A stretch of DNA of 64,000 nucleotides, taken from contig NZ_CP107939.1 of NCBI RefSeq assembly GCF_036046055.1, positions 3,100,001 through 3,164,000 of the forward strand. Direction: 5' to 3'. Numbering within the stretch: position 1 is the first letter of the stretch; each line of letters begins with the position of its first letter. Shown one piece after another: positions 52,861 through 61,350 of the stretch. The notes beneath the pieces were generated by a model that did not search any database, was not told the origin of the DNA, and saw only the letters and a list, made by a program, of their open reading frames with translations. Made by a program: the position numbers and the translations under genes. Origin of the DNA: Nocardia sp. NBC_00403 (GTDB lineage Bacteria; Actinomycetota; Actinomycetes; Mycobacteriales; Mycobacteriaceae).

Positions 52861-53481
52861 TCAGGTCGTCACGGGCTGTGCGACAGGTTCGCCGTAGGGG
52901 AGCATGGTCCGGACGCCGCGAGCCAGCGTTTCGGGGTCCGGATCGCCGATGATCAAGTGCTGCAGCATGAATCCGGGAATGAAGCAGATCATCGCGGTCG
53001 CCACCGCGTGGGTGTCGGCGTTCGCGGGCAGCCAGCCCGCGGCGTGCATCAGCTCGGCGTACTCGTGCCACAGCCCGCGCATCGCGAGGATGGCGTCTTT
53101 GACGTACTCGGACGCCTCGGGATGGACCATGGCCAGCGCCCAGACCTGCGGAGCAAGTCGGATTGTGCCCTCCGGTCCGCTCTGCGCGACGATCTGCTCG
53201 GCGAGAGCGGCGACCAACTGGGCCGGGGTGGGCAGCGGGTCGCCGTGGATCAGTGTCGACATGGTCGCGCGCACGTCGACCATGGTCTGCGTGGCCAGCG
53301 CCGAGATCAGCTCGTTCTTGCTTTTGAAATACCGGTAGACCGCCCCAGCGGACAGCCCGGATTCGGCGAAGACGTCCTGCATGGATGTCTCGTGGAAGCC
53401 CCTACGGGCAAAGCACAGTTGCGCGGCGTCGAGGATCTGCTGGCGACGGCGTTCCAGGTGTTCTTCGCTGACTCGAGGCAT
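52861..53481 (-). CDS. TetR family regulator
   Basis: A 206-residue TetR protein from ATG 53481. The HTH is TSMQDVFAESGLSAGAVYRY with FKSKNELISALA. The C-terminal part (WHEYAELMHAAGWLPANADT) belongs to the broad TetR_C group. It is divergent from the membrane protein at 53584, and two inverted copies of a 14-base motif lie between. It probably represses that gene and itself. Confidence 0.9.
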   Translation of the reverse strand: MPRVSEEHLERRRQQILDAAQLCFARRGFHETSMQDVFAESGLSAGAVYRYFKSKNELISALATQTMVDVRATMSTLIHGDPLPTPAQLVAALAEQIVAQSGPEGTIRLAPQVWALAMVHPEASEYVKDAILAMRGLWHEYAELMHAAGWLPANADTHAVATAMICFIPGFMLQHLIIGDPDPETLARGVRTMLPYGEPVAQPVTT

Positions 53482-53496
53482 GTCTCCAAAGTAAAA

Positions 53497-53566
53497 CGAA
53501 TGTCCGTTCTTGACAACTTTCCTGCCGCGTGTAACGGTGTTCTCATCGAAAGAGAACGAACATTCG
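53497..53566. promoter_or_regulatory. Two inverted operator copies between TetR and the membrane protein
   Basis: CGAATGTCCGTTCT (53497-53510) and AGAACGAACATTCG (53553-53566) are reverse complements with one mismatch, 42 bases apart. Each is itself an imperfect palindrome of the type GAAYG..CRTTC. They bracket the promoter of the membrane protein gene. Confidence 0.65.
53510..53537 (+). promoter_or_regulatory. Promoter of the membrane protein gene
   Basis: TTGACA (53510-53515) is a perfect -35; TAACGG (53532-53537) follows after 16 bases. The upstream operator copy abuts the -35, so a bound repressor would block RNA polymerase. Confidence 0.5.
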
Positions 53567-53583
53567 ATTTTCGGGAGATTGAC

Positions 53584-54563
53584 ATGAACACCACCCAGCG
53601 GGCGCTCGCTGTCGGCCTTGGCGCCGCCCTGCTCCAAGCGTTGATGCTGATCGCATTCGCTTGGCCCGCCGCCAATATCGCGCCGCGCGATGTGCCGCTC
53701 GCTGTCACCGGACCGCAGGCCGCCATGGTCGCCGACAAGCTCGGCCAGCACAGTCCCGATGCCTTCGACATCTCGAACCCGGCCGACGAAGCCGCCGCGC
53801 GCGCCGCCATCGAAGACCGTGAGGTCTACGGCGCGATCATCACCGGTGGTGGCGCGCCACGGGTGCTCGTTGCCTCCGGCGCAAGCCCCGCCGTCGCCCA
53901 GCAGCTCACCGCGATCGCGCAGCAGCTCTCCGGCGCACCGGCCACGCAGGTCGAGGACGTGGTCGCGGCCGACTCCGACGACCCGCGCGGCACGGCCTTC
54001 GGGGCCATGGTGTTGCCCCTGGTCATGTCGGGTATCGCAGCGGGCGTGCTGCTCAGCCTGCTGATTCCGGCGATCGGTGGCCGAGTGGTCGGTCTGGTGA
54101 CCTTCGGTGTCGCCGGTGGCCTGCTCAGCATGGCGATCGTCGAGGGGTGGATGTCGGTGGTGCCGGGTCCCTATCTCGGGCTGGCCGCGGTCGCGGGACT
54201 GGTGTCCTTCGCCGTCTCGGGTGCGGTCGTCGGCCTTGCCACGGCCATCGGCCGGCCGGGCATCGGCCTGGCCGCGCTGACCATGCTGCTCATCGGCAAC
54301 CCGTTCTCCGCCGCCACCTCGGCCCCGGAGCTGCTGCCGCAGCCGTGGGGCGCCATCGGTCAGCTGCTGCCGCCGGGCGCCGCCGCATCGCTACTGCGCT
54401 CGGTCGCCTACTTCGACGGTGCTGGTGCCACGAAACCCTTGTGGTCCTGCTGATCTGGGCTGCTGCGGCGCTGGCTCTGCTCGGTGTCGGCGCACTGCGC
54501 GGCACCCGCGCGGACACCCCGCAGACGCGGGCCGCCACATCCGAGCCGGTCGCGGCCGTCTGA
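53584..54563 (+). pseudogene. ABC-2-like membrane protein with a C-terminal frameshift
   Basis: The frame from ATG 53584 encodes 289 residues: a first helix (LGAALLQALMLIAFAWPAA), a large extracytoplasmic domain (PLAVTGPQAAMVADKLGQHS ... RVLVASGASPAVAQQL), and several helices (VMSGIAAGVLLSLLIPAIGG and on). It stops at 54453 with GATKPLWSC. The expected last helix (LVVLLIWAAAALALLGVGAL) and tail are in the +1 frame up to 54563. Adding one C to AAACCCTTG restores the frame. It is either a sequencing/assembly error or a recent mutation. The family is an uncharacterised permease-like exporter, the probable target of the divergent TetR protein. Confidence 0.75.
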
Positions 54564-54580
54564 CTCGCTCGGCACAACCC

Positions 54581-54622
54581 GAAGGCCACCACCACTCGGT
54601 CCGCCGAGTGCTGGTGGCCTTC
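54581..54622. terminator. Long bidirectional hairpin
   Basis: GAAGGCCACCA (54581-54591) pairs with TGGTGGCCTTC (54612-54622); inside, CACTCGG (54593-54599) pairs with CCGAGTG (54604-54610). It sits between the membrane protein end (54563) and the convergent alkB end (54631). Confidence 0.8.
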
Positions 54623-54630
54623 AACCATAT

Positions 54631-55204
54631 TCAGCCCAGGACGGTCCGAAAGGTGACCGAGACGCGACGTCCGCGGGTGACCCGGCCGCGCGGGGTCATA
54701 TCCGACTTCCTCGGTGCGATGGCGTGGCGCCACCGATAACGCGATGGGCCGGTCATCACGATCAGGCTGCCCGCCTCCAGCCGGACCGGGATGCGCACAC
54801 GAGTGTCGGGATCGAGGAAATCCATGGTGTATGCCGAGCCGAGGCTGATCGCGGCGACCTCGGGGCCGAAGCACGGAACGCAGTCGACGTGCGCGCTGAT
54901 GCCCTGGCCCGGCTGATATTCGTTCACGATGACCTGGTCGGCGCGCTCGTTCAGCTGCCGGTCGCGGTGCAGGCGCGCTGTCGCCGAGAGCGCCCAGATC
55001 GGCAGCGGTGGCGCGGCGCTGCTCCTGATCGGTGACCGCTCGACGTCCGTAGTCGTAGCGATGGCCGTAATGCTGCACCCGGCGTCTGAGTTCGGTGGAC
55101 CAGGTCGCAGCATCGATGGCAGCGAGCATGCCGGATTGCTCGTCGTCATCGAGCCACCTGGAGATGTACCGAAGTCCGGGTACGAGCTCGATATCGGTGG
55201 GCAC
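54631..55204 (-). pseudogene. alkB: AlkB-type 2-oxoglutarate/Fe(II) DNA dealkylase, frameshifted
   Basis: The N-terminal third is in one frame (VPTDIELVPGLRYISRWLDD, then HYGHRYDYGRRAVTDQEQ). From about 55020 the homology continues in another frame: ERADQVIVNEYQPGQGISAH then VDC (Fe ligands His and Asp), LGSAYTMDFLDPDTRVRI and the C-terminal RWRHAIAPRK...RRVSVTF. Removing one base in the CGCCGCGCC run near 55020 joins them. It would otherwise remove alkyl lesions from DNA by oxidative demethylation. All catalytic residues are intact beyond the shift, so an error in the sequence is as likely as a dead gene. The start is uncertain (GTG 55204 or TTG 55246). Confidence 0.75.
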
Positions 55205-55288
55205 CGTTGTATTCTCGCCGACCTTCGCGGTGTGGGAACAAGGCAAGGCCGCCCGGGGACCGCGAACGATACGTGGTCCTGATCCTTG

Positions 55289-55720
55289 TCAGACGGTGCG
55301 ACCCGCTTTCGCGCAGGACTGGCAGGTGCCGAAGACCTCCATAGTGTGGCTGACCTCGGTGAAACCATGTTCACTCGCAATGGATTCGGCCCATGCCTCC
55401 ACTGTGGGGCCTTCCACCTCGACGGTGCGCCCGCAATGGCGGCAGACCAGATGGTGATGGTGTCCGGTGGAGCACTGTCGATAGACCGACTCCCCGGTGT
55501 CGGTGCGCAACACGTCGACGAGGCCGGCGTCCGCCAGCGACTGCAGGGTGCGGTAGACCGTGGTCAGCCCGATGCCCTCGCCGCGGCGGCGCAGCTCGTC
55601 GTGCAGCTCCTGCGCGGAGCGGAACTCTTCGATGTCGCTGAGCAGCGCGGCGATCGCACTGCGCTGGCGGGTACTGCGAATGCCCACCGGCTTCTGTGGG
55701 AAGACCGTCTTGTCCGTCAC
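55289..55720 (-). CDS. zur: Zinc uptake regulator, Fur family (Zur/FurB)
   Basis: A 143-residue Fur protein from GTG 55720. The winged helix is RSTRQRSAIAALLSDIEEFR followed by SAQELHDELRRRGEGIGLTT. The dimerisation part has GHHHHLVCRHCGRTVE and a C-terminal CQSC, which give the structural zinc Cys4 site. In mycobacteria the smtB-furB pair controls zinc uptake. It follows smtB after three bases in the same operon. Confidence 0.93.
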   Translation of the reverse strand: MTDKTVFPQKPVGIRSTRQRSAIAALLSDIEEFRSAQELHDELRRRGEGIGLTTVYRTLQSLADAGLVDVLRTDTGESVYRQCSTGHHHHLVCRHCGRTVEVEGPTVEAWAESIASEHGFTEVSHTMEVFGTCQSCAKAGRTV

Positions 55721-55723
55721 GAA

Positions 55724-56074
55724 TTACCCTTCCTCGGCATGCGCCACGGCGTCGACGACGATGTGTGCGAGATGGTCGTCGACGAGTTCGTACAGCACCT
55801 CGCGGCCCGACCGCTCCCCGTGCACGACGCCCGCGGACTTGAGAATGCGCAGATGCTGGCTGACCAGCGGTTGGGTGACACCGAGCGCATCGACCAGCTC
55901 GTGCACACAGCGCGGCGACTCGCGTAGTTGCAGCACGATCGCGATGCGGACCGGGGCGGCGAGGGCGCGCAGCAGTTCGCCCGCGTCCTCCAGGACGGTC
56001 CGTGCGGGCACCGCGGCGGGCGCGGGCGACCGATACGGGTTGTGGGGATGAGCGGTGGCGGTCTCGGCGGTCAT
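55724..56074 (-). CDS. smtB: Zinc-sensing ArsR/SmtB repressor
   Basis: A 116-residue ArsR protein from ATG 56074 with AAGGAG eight bases upstream. The HTH is VHELVDALGVTQPLVSQHLR. The alpha-5 metal site is complete: in DDHLAHIVVDAVAHAEE the residues D, H (+2), H (+13) and E (+16) have the spacing of the SmtB zinc ligands. When zinc is high it leaves the DNA and lets zur be made. A 10-8-10 inverted repeat lies 33 bases upstream. Confidence 0.93.
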   Translation of the reverse strand: MTAETATAHPHNPYRSPAPAAVPARTVLEDAGELLRALAAPVRIAIVLQLRESPRCVHELVDALGVTQPLVSQHLRILKSAGVVHGERSGREVLYELVDDHLAHIVVDAVAHAEEG

Positions 56075-56106
56075 CGAACCAACTCCTTATTGGAAAGCGA
56101 TTCCAT

Positions 56107-56134
56107 TTTGATATGCACAGTTGCGCATGTCAAA
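56107..56134. promoter_or_regulatory. SmtB operator
   Basis: TTTGATATGC (56107-56116) and GCATGTCAAA (56125-56134) are inverted repeats with one mismatch and an eight-base spacer. AT-rich imperfect repeats of this layout are known SmtB/ArsR sites. It lies between smtB and the divergent glyS. Confidence 0.65.
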
Positions 56135-56273
56135 CGGGCTCGCCGCGGGTGTCGCCCTGTGCGGTGGAAATCCCATTGGCCGATGCCGATAGTCTGGTGA
56201 CACTTGCAGCGTAGTGACTACGCGAATCCGTCGTCACTACCAATCCGACTCGCAGTGGATGGAGAATTCTCGC

Positions 56274-57665
56274 GTGGCACCCAAGTCGAAGGTGGACACC
56301 GTTGCCAACCTCGCCAAGCGCCGGGGTCTGGTGTACCCGTGCGGTGAGATCTACGGAGGCACCAAATCGGCGTGGGATTACGGTCCACTCGGCGTCGAGC
56401 TCAAGGAGAACATCAAGCGGCAGTGGTGGCGCTCCATGGTCACCGGACGCGAGGACGTCGTCGGCCTCGACTCCTCGGTGATCCTGCCGCGCCAGGTCTG
56501 GGTGGCCTCCGGCCACGTCGGCGTGTTCAACGATCCGCTCGTCGAATGCCTCAACTGCCATCACCGGCACCGGCAGGACCACCTGCAGGAGGCCTACGCC
56601 GAGAAGAACAACTTCGACGACCCGGACAGCGTCTCGATGGACGTCATCGCGTGCCCCAATTGCGGCACCGTCGGCAAGTGGACCGAGCCGCGTGACTTCA
56701 ACATGATGCTGAAGACCTACCTCGGCCCGATCGAGTCCGAGGAAGGCCTGCACTACCTCCGCCCGGAGACCGCGCAGGGCATCTTCGTCAACTACAAGAA
56801 CGTGGAGACCACCGCGCGCAAGAAGCCGCCGTTCGGCATCGCGCAGATCGGCAAGAGCTTCCGCAACGAGATCACGCCGGGCAACTTCATTTTCCGCACC
56901 CGTGAGTTCGAGCAGATGGAGATGGAATTCTTCGTCAAGCCCGGCGACGACGAGCAGTGGCACCAGTACTGGATCGACACCCGGCTTGCCTGGTACACCG
57001 ACCTCGGCATCGACCCGGAGAACCTGCGGCTCTACGAGCACCCCAAGGACAAGCTCTCGCACTACTCGACCCGCACGGTCGACATCGAGTACCGCTTCCG
57101 CTTCCAGGGCAGCGAGTGGGGCGAGCTGGAGGGCGTCGCCAACCGCACCGACTTCGACCTGAAGACGCATTCGGAGCACTCCGGCACCGACCTGAGCTTC
57201 TTCGATCAGAACACCAACGAGCGCTACACCCCGTACGTCATCGAACCAGCGGCCGGTCTGACCCGTTCGCTGATGGCCTTCCTGGTGGATGCGTACGCCG
57301 AGGACGAGGCGCCGAATGCCAAGGGCGGCGTGGATATTCGCACGGTGCTGCGGCTGGACCGCAGGCTCGCACCGGTGAAGGCGGCCGTGCTGCCGTTGTC
57401 GCGCAACGCGGATCTGACGCCGAAGGCGAAAGACCTGGCCGCGCAGCTGCGGAAGAACTGGAATGTCGAGTTCGACGATGCGGGCGCGATCGGCCGCCGC
57501 TACCGTCGCCAGGACGAGATCGGCACTCCGTTCTGCATCACCGTCGACTTCGACACGCTCGACGACCAGGCCGTCACCATCCGCGAGCGCGACTCGATGG
57601 CGCAGGAGCGGATCGCGCTGGACAAGGTCGAGGGCTACCTCGCTCAGCACCTGATCGGTTCCTGA
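56274..57665 (+). CDS. glyS: Glycyl-tRNA synthetase
   Basis: A 463-residue class II synthetase, the same length as the M. tuberculosis enzyme. GTG 56274 is chosen because GGAG is nine bases upstream; an in-frame ATG at 56259 overlaps that site. Motifs are clear: [20 protein letters not shown] then AWDYGPLG, the zinc finger CLNCHHRH...[33 protein letters not shown], and the C-terminal anticodon-binding domain. It charges tRNA-Gly. Confidence 0.97.
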   Translation: MAPKSKVDTVANLAKRRGLVYPCGEIYGGTKSAWDYGPLGVELKENIKRQWWRSMVTGREDVVGLDSSVILPRQVWVASGHVGVFNDPLVECLNCHHRHRQDHLQEAYAEKNNFDDPDSVSMDVIACPNCGTVGKWTEPRDFNMMLKTYLGPIESEEGLHYLRPETAQGIFVNYKNVETTARKKPPFGIAQIGKSFRNEITPGNFIFRTREFEQMEMEFFVKPGDDEQWHQYWIDTRLAWYTDLGIDPENLRLYEHPKDKLSHYSTRTVDIEYRFRFQGSEWGELEGVANRTDFDLKTHSEHSGTDLSFFDQNTNERYTPYVIEPAAGLTRSLMAFLVDAYAEDEAPNAKGGVDIRTVLRLDRRLAPVKAAVLPLSRNADLTPKAKDLAAQLRKNWNVEFDDAGAIGRRYRRQDEIGTPFCITVDFDTLDDQAVTIRERDSMAQERIALDKVEGYLAQHLIGS

Positions 57666-57680
57666 GACCAGCAGAACTGT

Positions 57681-57712
57681 CGAGGCCGTCAGCAGAGGTG
57701 CTGGCGGCCTCG
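57681..57712. terminator. Hairpin after glyS
   Basis: CGAGGCCG (57681-57688) with CAGCA (57690-57694) pairs with TGCTG (57699-57703) and CGGCCTCG (57705-57712). It is 16 bases past the glyS stop and next to the convergent DUF1707 gene (stop at 57718). CTGTTT follows. Confidence 0.75.
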
Positions 57713-57717
57713 CTGTT

Positions 57718-58113
57718 TCAACGCTGCGACGTCGTCTGTGATCCGACGGTCAGCCCGATGGCGGTCGGGATCAGCAACGCGAAACCCCAAGGCGCCGCCA
57801 CCCAGAACGGCCAGAAATACCCAGCGCCGGTCGCCACCCAGATCGTCAGGCACAGCGCGTTGACCGCGACCCACGGAATCCACATGATGACGACCCACGG
57901 CGGTATGCGTGACGCCGCCTTCGGTGGATTCTGGCGAACAGGTAAGTCCGACAGGAGCGGAGTCAGTTCGCCGTAGGTCTTGGCCGCATAGGCCTGCTGG
58001 ATTCGGTCGTCGTATTCGTGCAGGGACAACCGCCCGTCATCCATCGCTTGCCGCAGTTGCTCGACGATTTTTTCGCGGTCTGCGTCCGATGCGCGCAGCC
58101 TGTCCTCACCCAC
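57718..58113 (-). CDS. DUF1707 protein with two membrane helices
   Basis: A 131-residue protein. The N-terminal DUF1707 motif is RASDADREKIVEQLRQAMDD followed by GRLSLHEYDDRIQQAYAAKT and ELTPLLSDLP. Two helices follow (WVVIMWIPWVAVNALCLTIW and FWPFWVAAPWGFALLIPTAI). Such proteins are abundant in Nocardia and mycobacteria; some link to cell-shape or stress functions, but none is certain. The start GTG 58113 lies six residues before the domain. Confidence 0.8.
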   Translation of the reverse strand: MGEDRLRASDADREKIVEQLRQAMDDGRLSLHEYDDRIQQAYAAKTYGELTPLLSDLPVRQNPPKAASRIPPWVVIMWIPWVAVNALCLTIWVATGAGYFWPFWVAAPWGFALLIPTAIGLTVGSQTTSQR

Positions 58114-58319
58114 GAAGGTCAGCTTAGATGCTGAGGTGTTCGGCGGCAGCGTGATTCGACAGGCCACGGCACATCGAGCTCGTGCGCACAGTGATCGGTG
58201 GGTTCGGTGAAATTGCCGGACTCGAGTCACGGAATCGACCGAGCCGTCCGGATGTCGGCTGGTGTCCCTGCGATGGATTCGGTTGTGCTCCAAGCGATGA
58301 CGACCCGGTGGGTGCGTGG

Positions 58320-59045
58320 TCAGTGGCAGTGGTCTGCGGTGCTGCCGTAGCGGTCGTGGTGGGGGAATTCGGCGACGTGCTTCTGCCTGCCGAGCGGGGT
58401 CAGATCCAGGTAGTTGTTCGTGCCGATGAGGATGTCGCCGCCGCGGGCATAGGACGAATAGGTGTGGAAGACCGCGTTGTCGTCGTCGCGCCAGAAGATG
58501 CTGGTGCCGGGCTGTTCGCCCTCGGCCTGCCAGGTGAGTCCCTTGGCCTGCATTTCCGCCTTGCTCGCATAGTTGTATTCGACGGGTGCCATGGACTCGT
58601 CCTGTGTCACGTGGAAGTCGTAGTTGAAGTCGCTGTCGAAGGACGAGTACATCGGGAAGGTCCAGCCCATGCGATCCCGGTAGCGGTTCAGCGTGTCCCA
58701 CGGCCCGCGCGAAACGGCGACGAACCTGGTGTCGTTGTATTCGAGATGCTCGGTGTGACCGACGTTGTCGAGCAGCAGCGCGCAGCTGGGACAGCCCGCG
58801 TCCAGGTCCCAGCGCCACATCATGTGATAAACGATCAGCTGTCGTTGCCCGTCGAAAAGCTCGGCCAGGCCGACCTTCCCCTTCGGCCCCTCGAATTCGT
58901 ATTTCTTGTCGATGGCGACCATCGGCAGTTCGCGACGCCGGGCGGCCAGCGCATCCTGGCGATGGGTCTGTTCCCGTTCTTCGGCCAGCAGCTGCATACG
59001 CGCCGTCAGCCATTCGTCGCGGGAAACCACGGTCGGACGATTCAT
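58320..59045 (-). CDS. DUF899 thioredoxin-like protein
   Basis: A 241-residue protein from ATG 59045 with GAGGAGA upstream. It shows DUF899 blocks: RPTVVSRDEWLTARMQLLAE, YHMMWRWDLDAGCPSCALLL with a CxxC, AVSRGPWDTLNRYRDRMGW, FHTYSSYARGGD and PLGRQKHVAEFPHHDRYG. The fold is thioredoxin-like. It lies 80 bases after the monooxygenase gene and is probably in the same operon. The substrate or partner is unknown. Confidence 0.88.
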   Translation of the reverse strand: MNRPTVVSRDEWLTARMQLLAEEREQTHRQDALAARRRELPMVAIDKKYEFEGPKGKVGLAELFDGQRQLIVYHMMWRWDLDAGCPSCALLLDNVGHTEHLEYNDTRFVAVSRGPWDTLNRYRDRMGWTFPMYSSFDSDFNYDFHVTQDESMAPVEYNYASKAEMQAKGLTWQAEGEQPGTSIFWRDDDNAVFHTYSSYARGGDILIGTNNYLDLTPLGRQKHVAEFPHHDRYGSTADHCH

Positions 59046-59125
59046 GACAATTCTCCTCGGGCTCCGATGAACACACGTCTGCGTATGTAGACCGGGCAGC
59101 CGAGCAGAATTCATCGCATCGGCGA

Positions 59126-60337
59126 TCAGATCGCCGACGTCGAGGGCACTGGCCGATATTCGGGCAGCGCGGCGGTCGTCGACGGCGCCATGATGCGCTC
59201 CATGCCGGCAAGGGACTCCAGCAGTGGCGATCGCGCGATGGTGTTGCGTACCGCCATGCCGATCCGCGTCTTGGGCGCCATGAGGCGCAGGTTCGGGCCG
59301 ATCTTCTGCTTGCGGTCCACCAACTCGCGGTGTGTTTCCTCATAGCGACGGAAGGCGGTTCGATGATCGCCACCCGCGGCCGCCAGCTCGCCCGCCAGCC
59401 GGTAGGCGCCGATCAGCGACAGCTCGGCACCTGCGCCCGAGGCGGGCGATGCGCAGTATGCGGCGTCGCCGACCAGCGCGATGCGACCGGTCGCCCAGGA
59501 ATCCATGCGCACCTGGCTGAGGGCATCGACGTAGAGGTCGGGGTCCGCGAGCGCGCCTGCGAGGAGCTCCGGTATCCGCCAATCGGTTCGGTCCGCGAAC
59601 GCGTCGGTGAGCAGGCGGCGCTCGGCAGCGGGATCGCGATGGTCGTAGTCGCGTTGCGGGCTGCGGAACATGAAGTACGCCTTGGCCTGGGCGTGGTTGC
59701 CCGAGCGGTAGACGCCCGCCATCGTTCCCGGCGTGTTGAACACCGTCATCGTCCGGTCCTGGCCATGTGTCGAATCGGCGTTGCCGAAAGCGAAGTAGTG
59801 GTCCATATGGTGCACGAACCGCGATTCCGGACCGAAGGCGAGACCGCGCACGGTCGAATGCATGCCGTCCGCGCCGATGACCAGGTCGAAGCGCCGAGGC
59901 CGGCCGTTTTCGAAGGTGACCGCGACACCGTCGTCGTCCTGGTCGAGGGATCGGATCGAATCGCCGAAGAGGTACTCGATGGGGTCGGCGTTGGCGTCGT
60001 GCAGGATCCCGACCAGGTCGCCGCGCATGATCTCCACCTCGCCGCTGCCGTACTTGTCCTGGATACCGGACATATCGATGCGAGCCAGACCGCGATCCTG
60101 CGCGTCGACGAACCGCATGCCGGCGACATCGGCGGCGGCCGCCCGTATCTGCGGCATGACGCCCATCCGCTCGGCGACCTGGATGGCCTGATCGCGGACG
60201 TCGACGCCCTGTCCGCCGGAGCGCAGTTGCGGCGCTCGCTCGACCACGGTGGGCCGGAACCCGTGTCGCGCAAGCCAGTACGCCAGTGTCTGCCCCGCGA
60301 TGCTGGCACCCGAGATGAGAATCCGCTTGTTCTTCAT
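59126..60337 (-). CDS. FAD-dependent monooxygenase (aromatic hydroxylase type)
   Basis: A 403-residue flavoprotein. ATG 60337 has GGAG seven bases upstream. The FAD motif is ILISGASIAGQTLAYWLARH, the second motif DLVIGADGMHSTVR, and the third GRIALVGDAAYCASPASGAG. It resembles TetX/PHBH-like hydroxylases that modify drugs or aromatics. It is divergent from a TetR gene whose two perfect operators lie between. The inducer may be its substrate. Confidence 0.9.
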   Translation of the reverse strand: MKNKRILISGASIAGQTLAYWLARHGFRPTVVERAPQLRSGGQGVDVRDQAIQVAERMGVMPQIRAAAADVAGMRFVDAQDRGLARIDMSGIQDKYGSGEVEIMRGDLVGILHDANADPIEYLFGDSIRSLDQDDDGVAVTFENGRPRRFDLVIGADGMHSTVRGLAFGPESRFVHHMDHYFAFGNADSTHGQDRTMTVFNTPGTMAGVYRSGNHAQAKAYFMFRSPQRDYDHRDPAAERRLLTDAFADRTDWRIPELLAGALADPDLYVDALSQVRMDSWATGRIALVGDAAYCASPASGAGAELSLIGAYRLAGELAAAGGDHRTAFRRYEETHRELVDRKQKIGPNLRLMAPKTRIGMAVRNTIARSPLLESLAGMERIMAPSTTAALPEYRPVPSTSAI

Positions 60338-60360
60338 ATCCACTCCCGTGTCTCATAAAT

Positions 60361-60377
60361 ACTGACCTATGGTCAGT
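60361..60377. promoter_or_regulatory. Operator 1 of the monooxygenase/TetR pair
   Basis: ACTGACC (60361-60367) and GGTCAGT (60371-60377) are exact reverse complements around TAT. It lies 24 bases upstream of the monooxygenase ATG. Confidence 0.8.
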
Positions 60378-60392
60378 CGTGACCATAGGCTC

Positions 60393-60407
60393 CTGACCAT
60401 GGGTCAG
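60393..60407. promoter_or_regulatory. Operator 2 of the monooxygenase/TetR pair
   Basis: CTGACC (60393-60398) and GGTCAG (60402-60407) form the same repeat around ATG, 31 bases (centre to centre) from operator 1, about three helical turns. GACCATAGG between them is a further half-site-like element. Confidence 0.8.
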
Positions 60408-60428
60408 TCAAGGGCTAGAATTTCGCGG

Positions 60429-61205
60429 ATGACCGATGACACTCGCGCCCGCATCCTGCGGGCGGCGCTGGACATGTTCGCCGCACGCGGCTATCACGCC
60501 GTCACCGTGCGGGAGATCGCCGAACATCTCGGTTTGACGAAAACTGCTGTGCTATATCACTTTCCGAGCAAGAGCGACATCATCCCCGCGCTGGCCGAGC
60601 CGCTGCTGACCGAGATGGACGCCGTGCTCACGACGGCAGGCAGGCAGTCCGATCCCGAGAGCGCGCGGTGGGCGGTTGTGGTCGGACTGCTGGATCTGTG
60701 GCTGTCACATGGCCTGCTGCTACAGATGCACATGCGGGACCAGGCGCTGTCGGCGCACGTCGAGACCTTCGGCAGGCTGCGTGATGCGGCCCTGCGTGCG
60801 CAAGAACTGATCGCGGGCGCAGACGCCGACTTGGCCGCGCGGGTGAACGCCGCACAGGTCTATGCCGCACTCAGCGACCCGGTGGTCATCTTCGCCGATC
60901 AGCCGACCACCGAGTTGCGCGCCGCGATCCTGGACGGGGCACGTCGTCTCCTTGATATGGCTGTGCCACAAGGAATCTCGACCGATTCACCGGTCGTCGC
61001 GACGGCGGCGCTGTCGAGTTCGGATCGGCGCAATCTCCGAGGCAGGCCGGGCGCGATGAGCGCAGCGATGGTCGAATCCGCGCGGCAGATGCGCGCGTCA
61101 GGCGCGTACACAGTCGATGATATCGCCGCCGAGCTTGGCGTCTCGCGTGCAACTCTTTATCGCCATCTTCCGACGCAGGGGGAGTCGCCCGCGCCGGGGA
61201 AGTAA
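60429..61205 (+). CDS. TetR regulator with a second, resolvase-type HTH at the C-terminus
   Basis: A 258-residue protein from ATG 60429. The TetR HTH is VTVREIAEHLGLTKTAVLYH with FPSKSDIIPALA. After the ligand domain a linker GRPGAMSAAMVESARQMRAS leads to YTVDDIAAELGVSRATLYRH then LP, which is the Hin/resolvase (HTH_7) pattern. A TetR protein with two DNA-binding domains is unusual. It is divergent from the FAD monooxygenase and probably binds the two operators between them. Confidence 0.88.
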   Translation: MTDDTRARILRAALDMFAARGYHAVTVREIAEHLGLTKTAVLYHFPSKSDIIPALAEPLLTEMDAVLTTAGRQSDPESARWAVVVGLLDLWLSHGLLLQMHMRDQALSAHVETFGRLRDAALRAQELIAGADADLAARVNAAQVYAALSDPVVIFADQPTTELRAAILDGARRLLDMAVPQGISTDSPVVATAALSSSDRRNLRGRPGAMSAAMVESARQMRASGAYTVDDIAAELGVSRATLYRHLPTQGESPAPGK

Positions 61206-61350
61206 TTACGAGACGATTTGTGAGACATGAGATTCGCCGAGGCGCGCGAGCCGGCAACGTCGTTCATGTCGTCAAATCGGTGGTCGGCACGAGGGCGGGT
61301 GAGTTTCGCGTCGGTCATGTCCACGTGGTCTCAGTATTAAGCAACCGTGC

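Noticed and set aside
52649..53071. Minus-strand ORF downstream of and overlapping the TetR gene
   Set aside because: It is a shifted frame of the TetR coding sequence and its downstream region, without recognisable domains.
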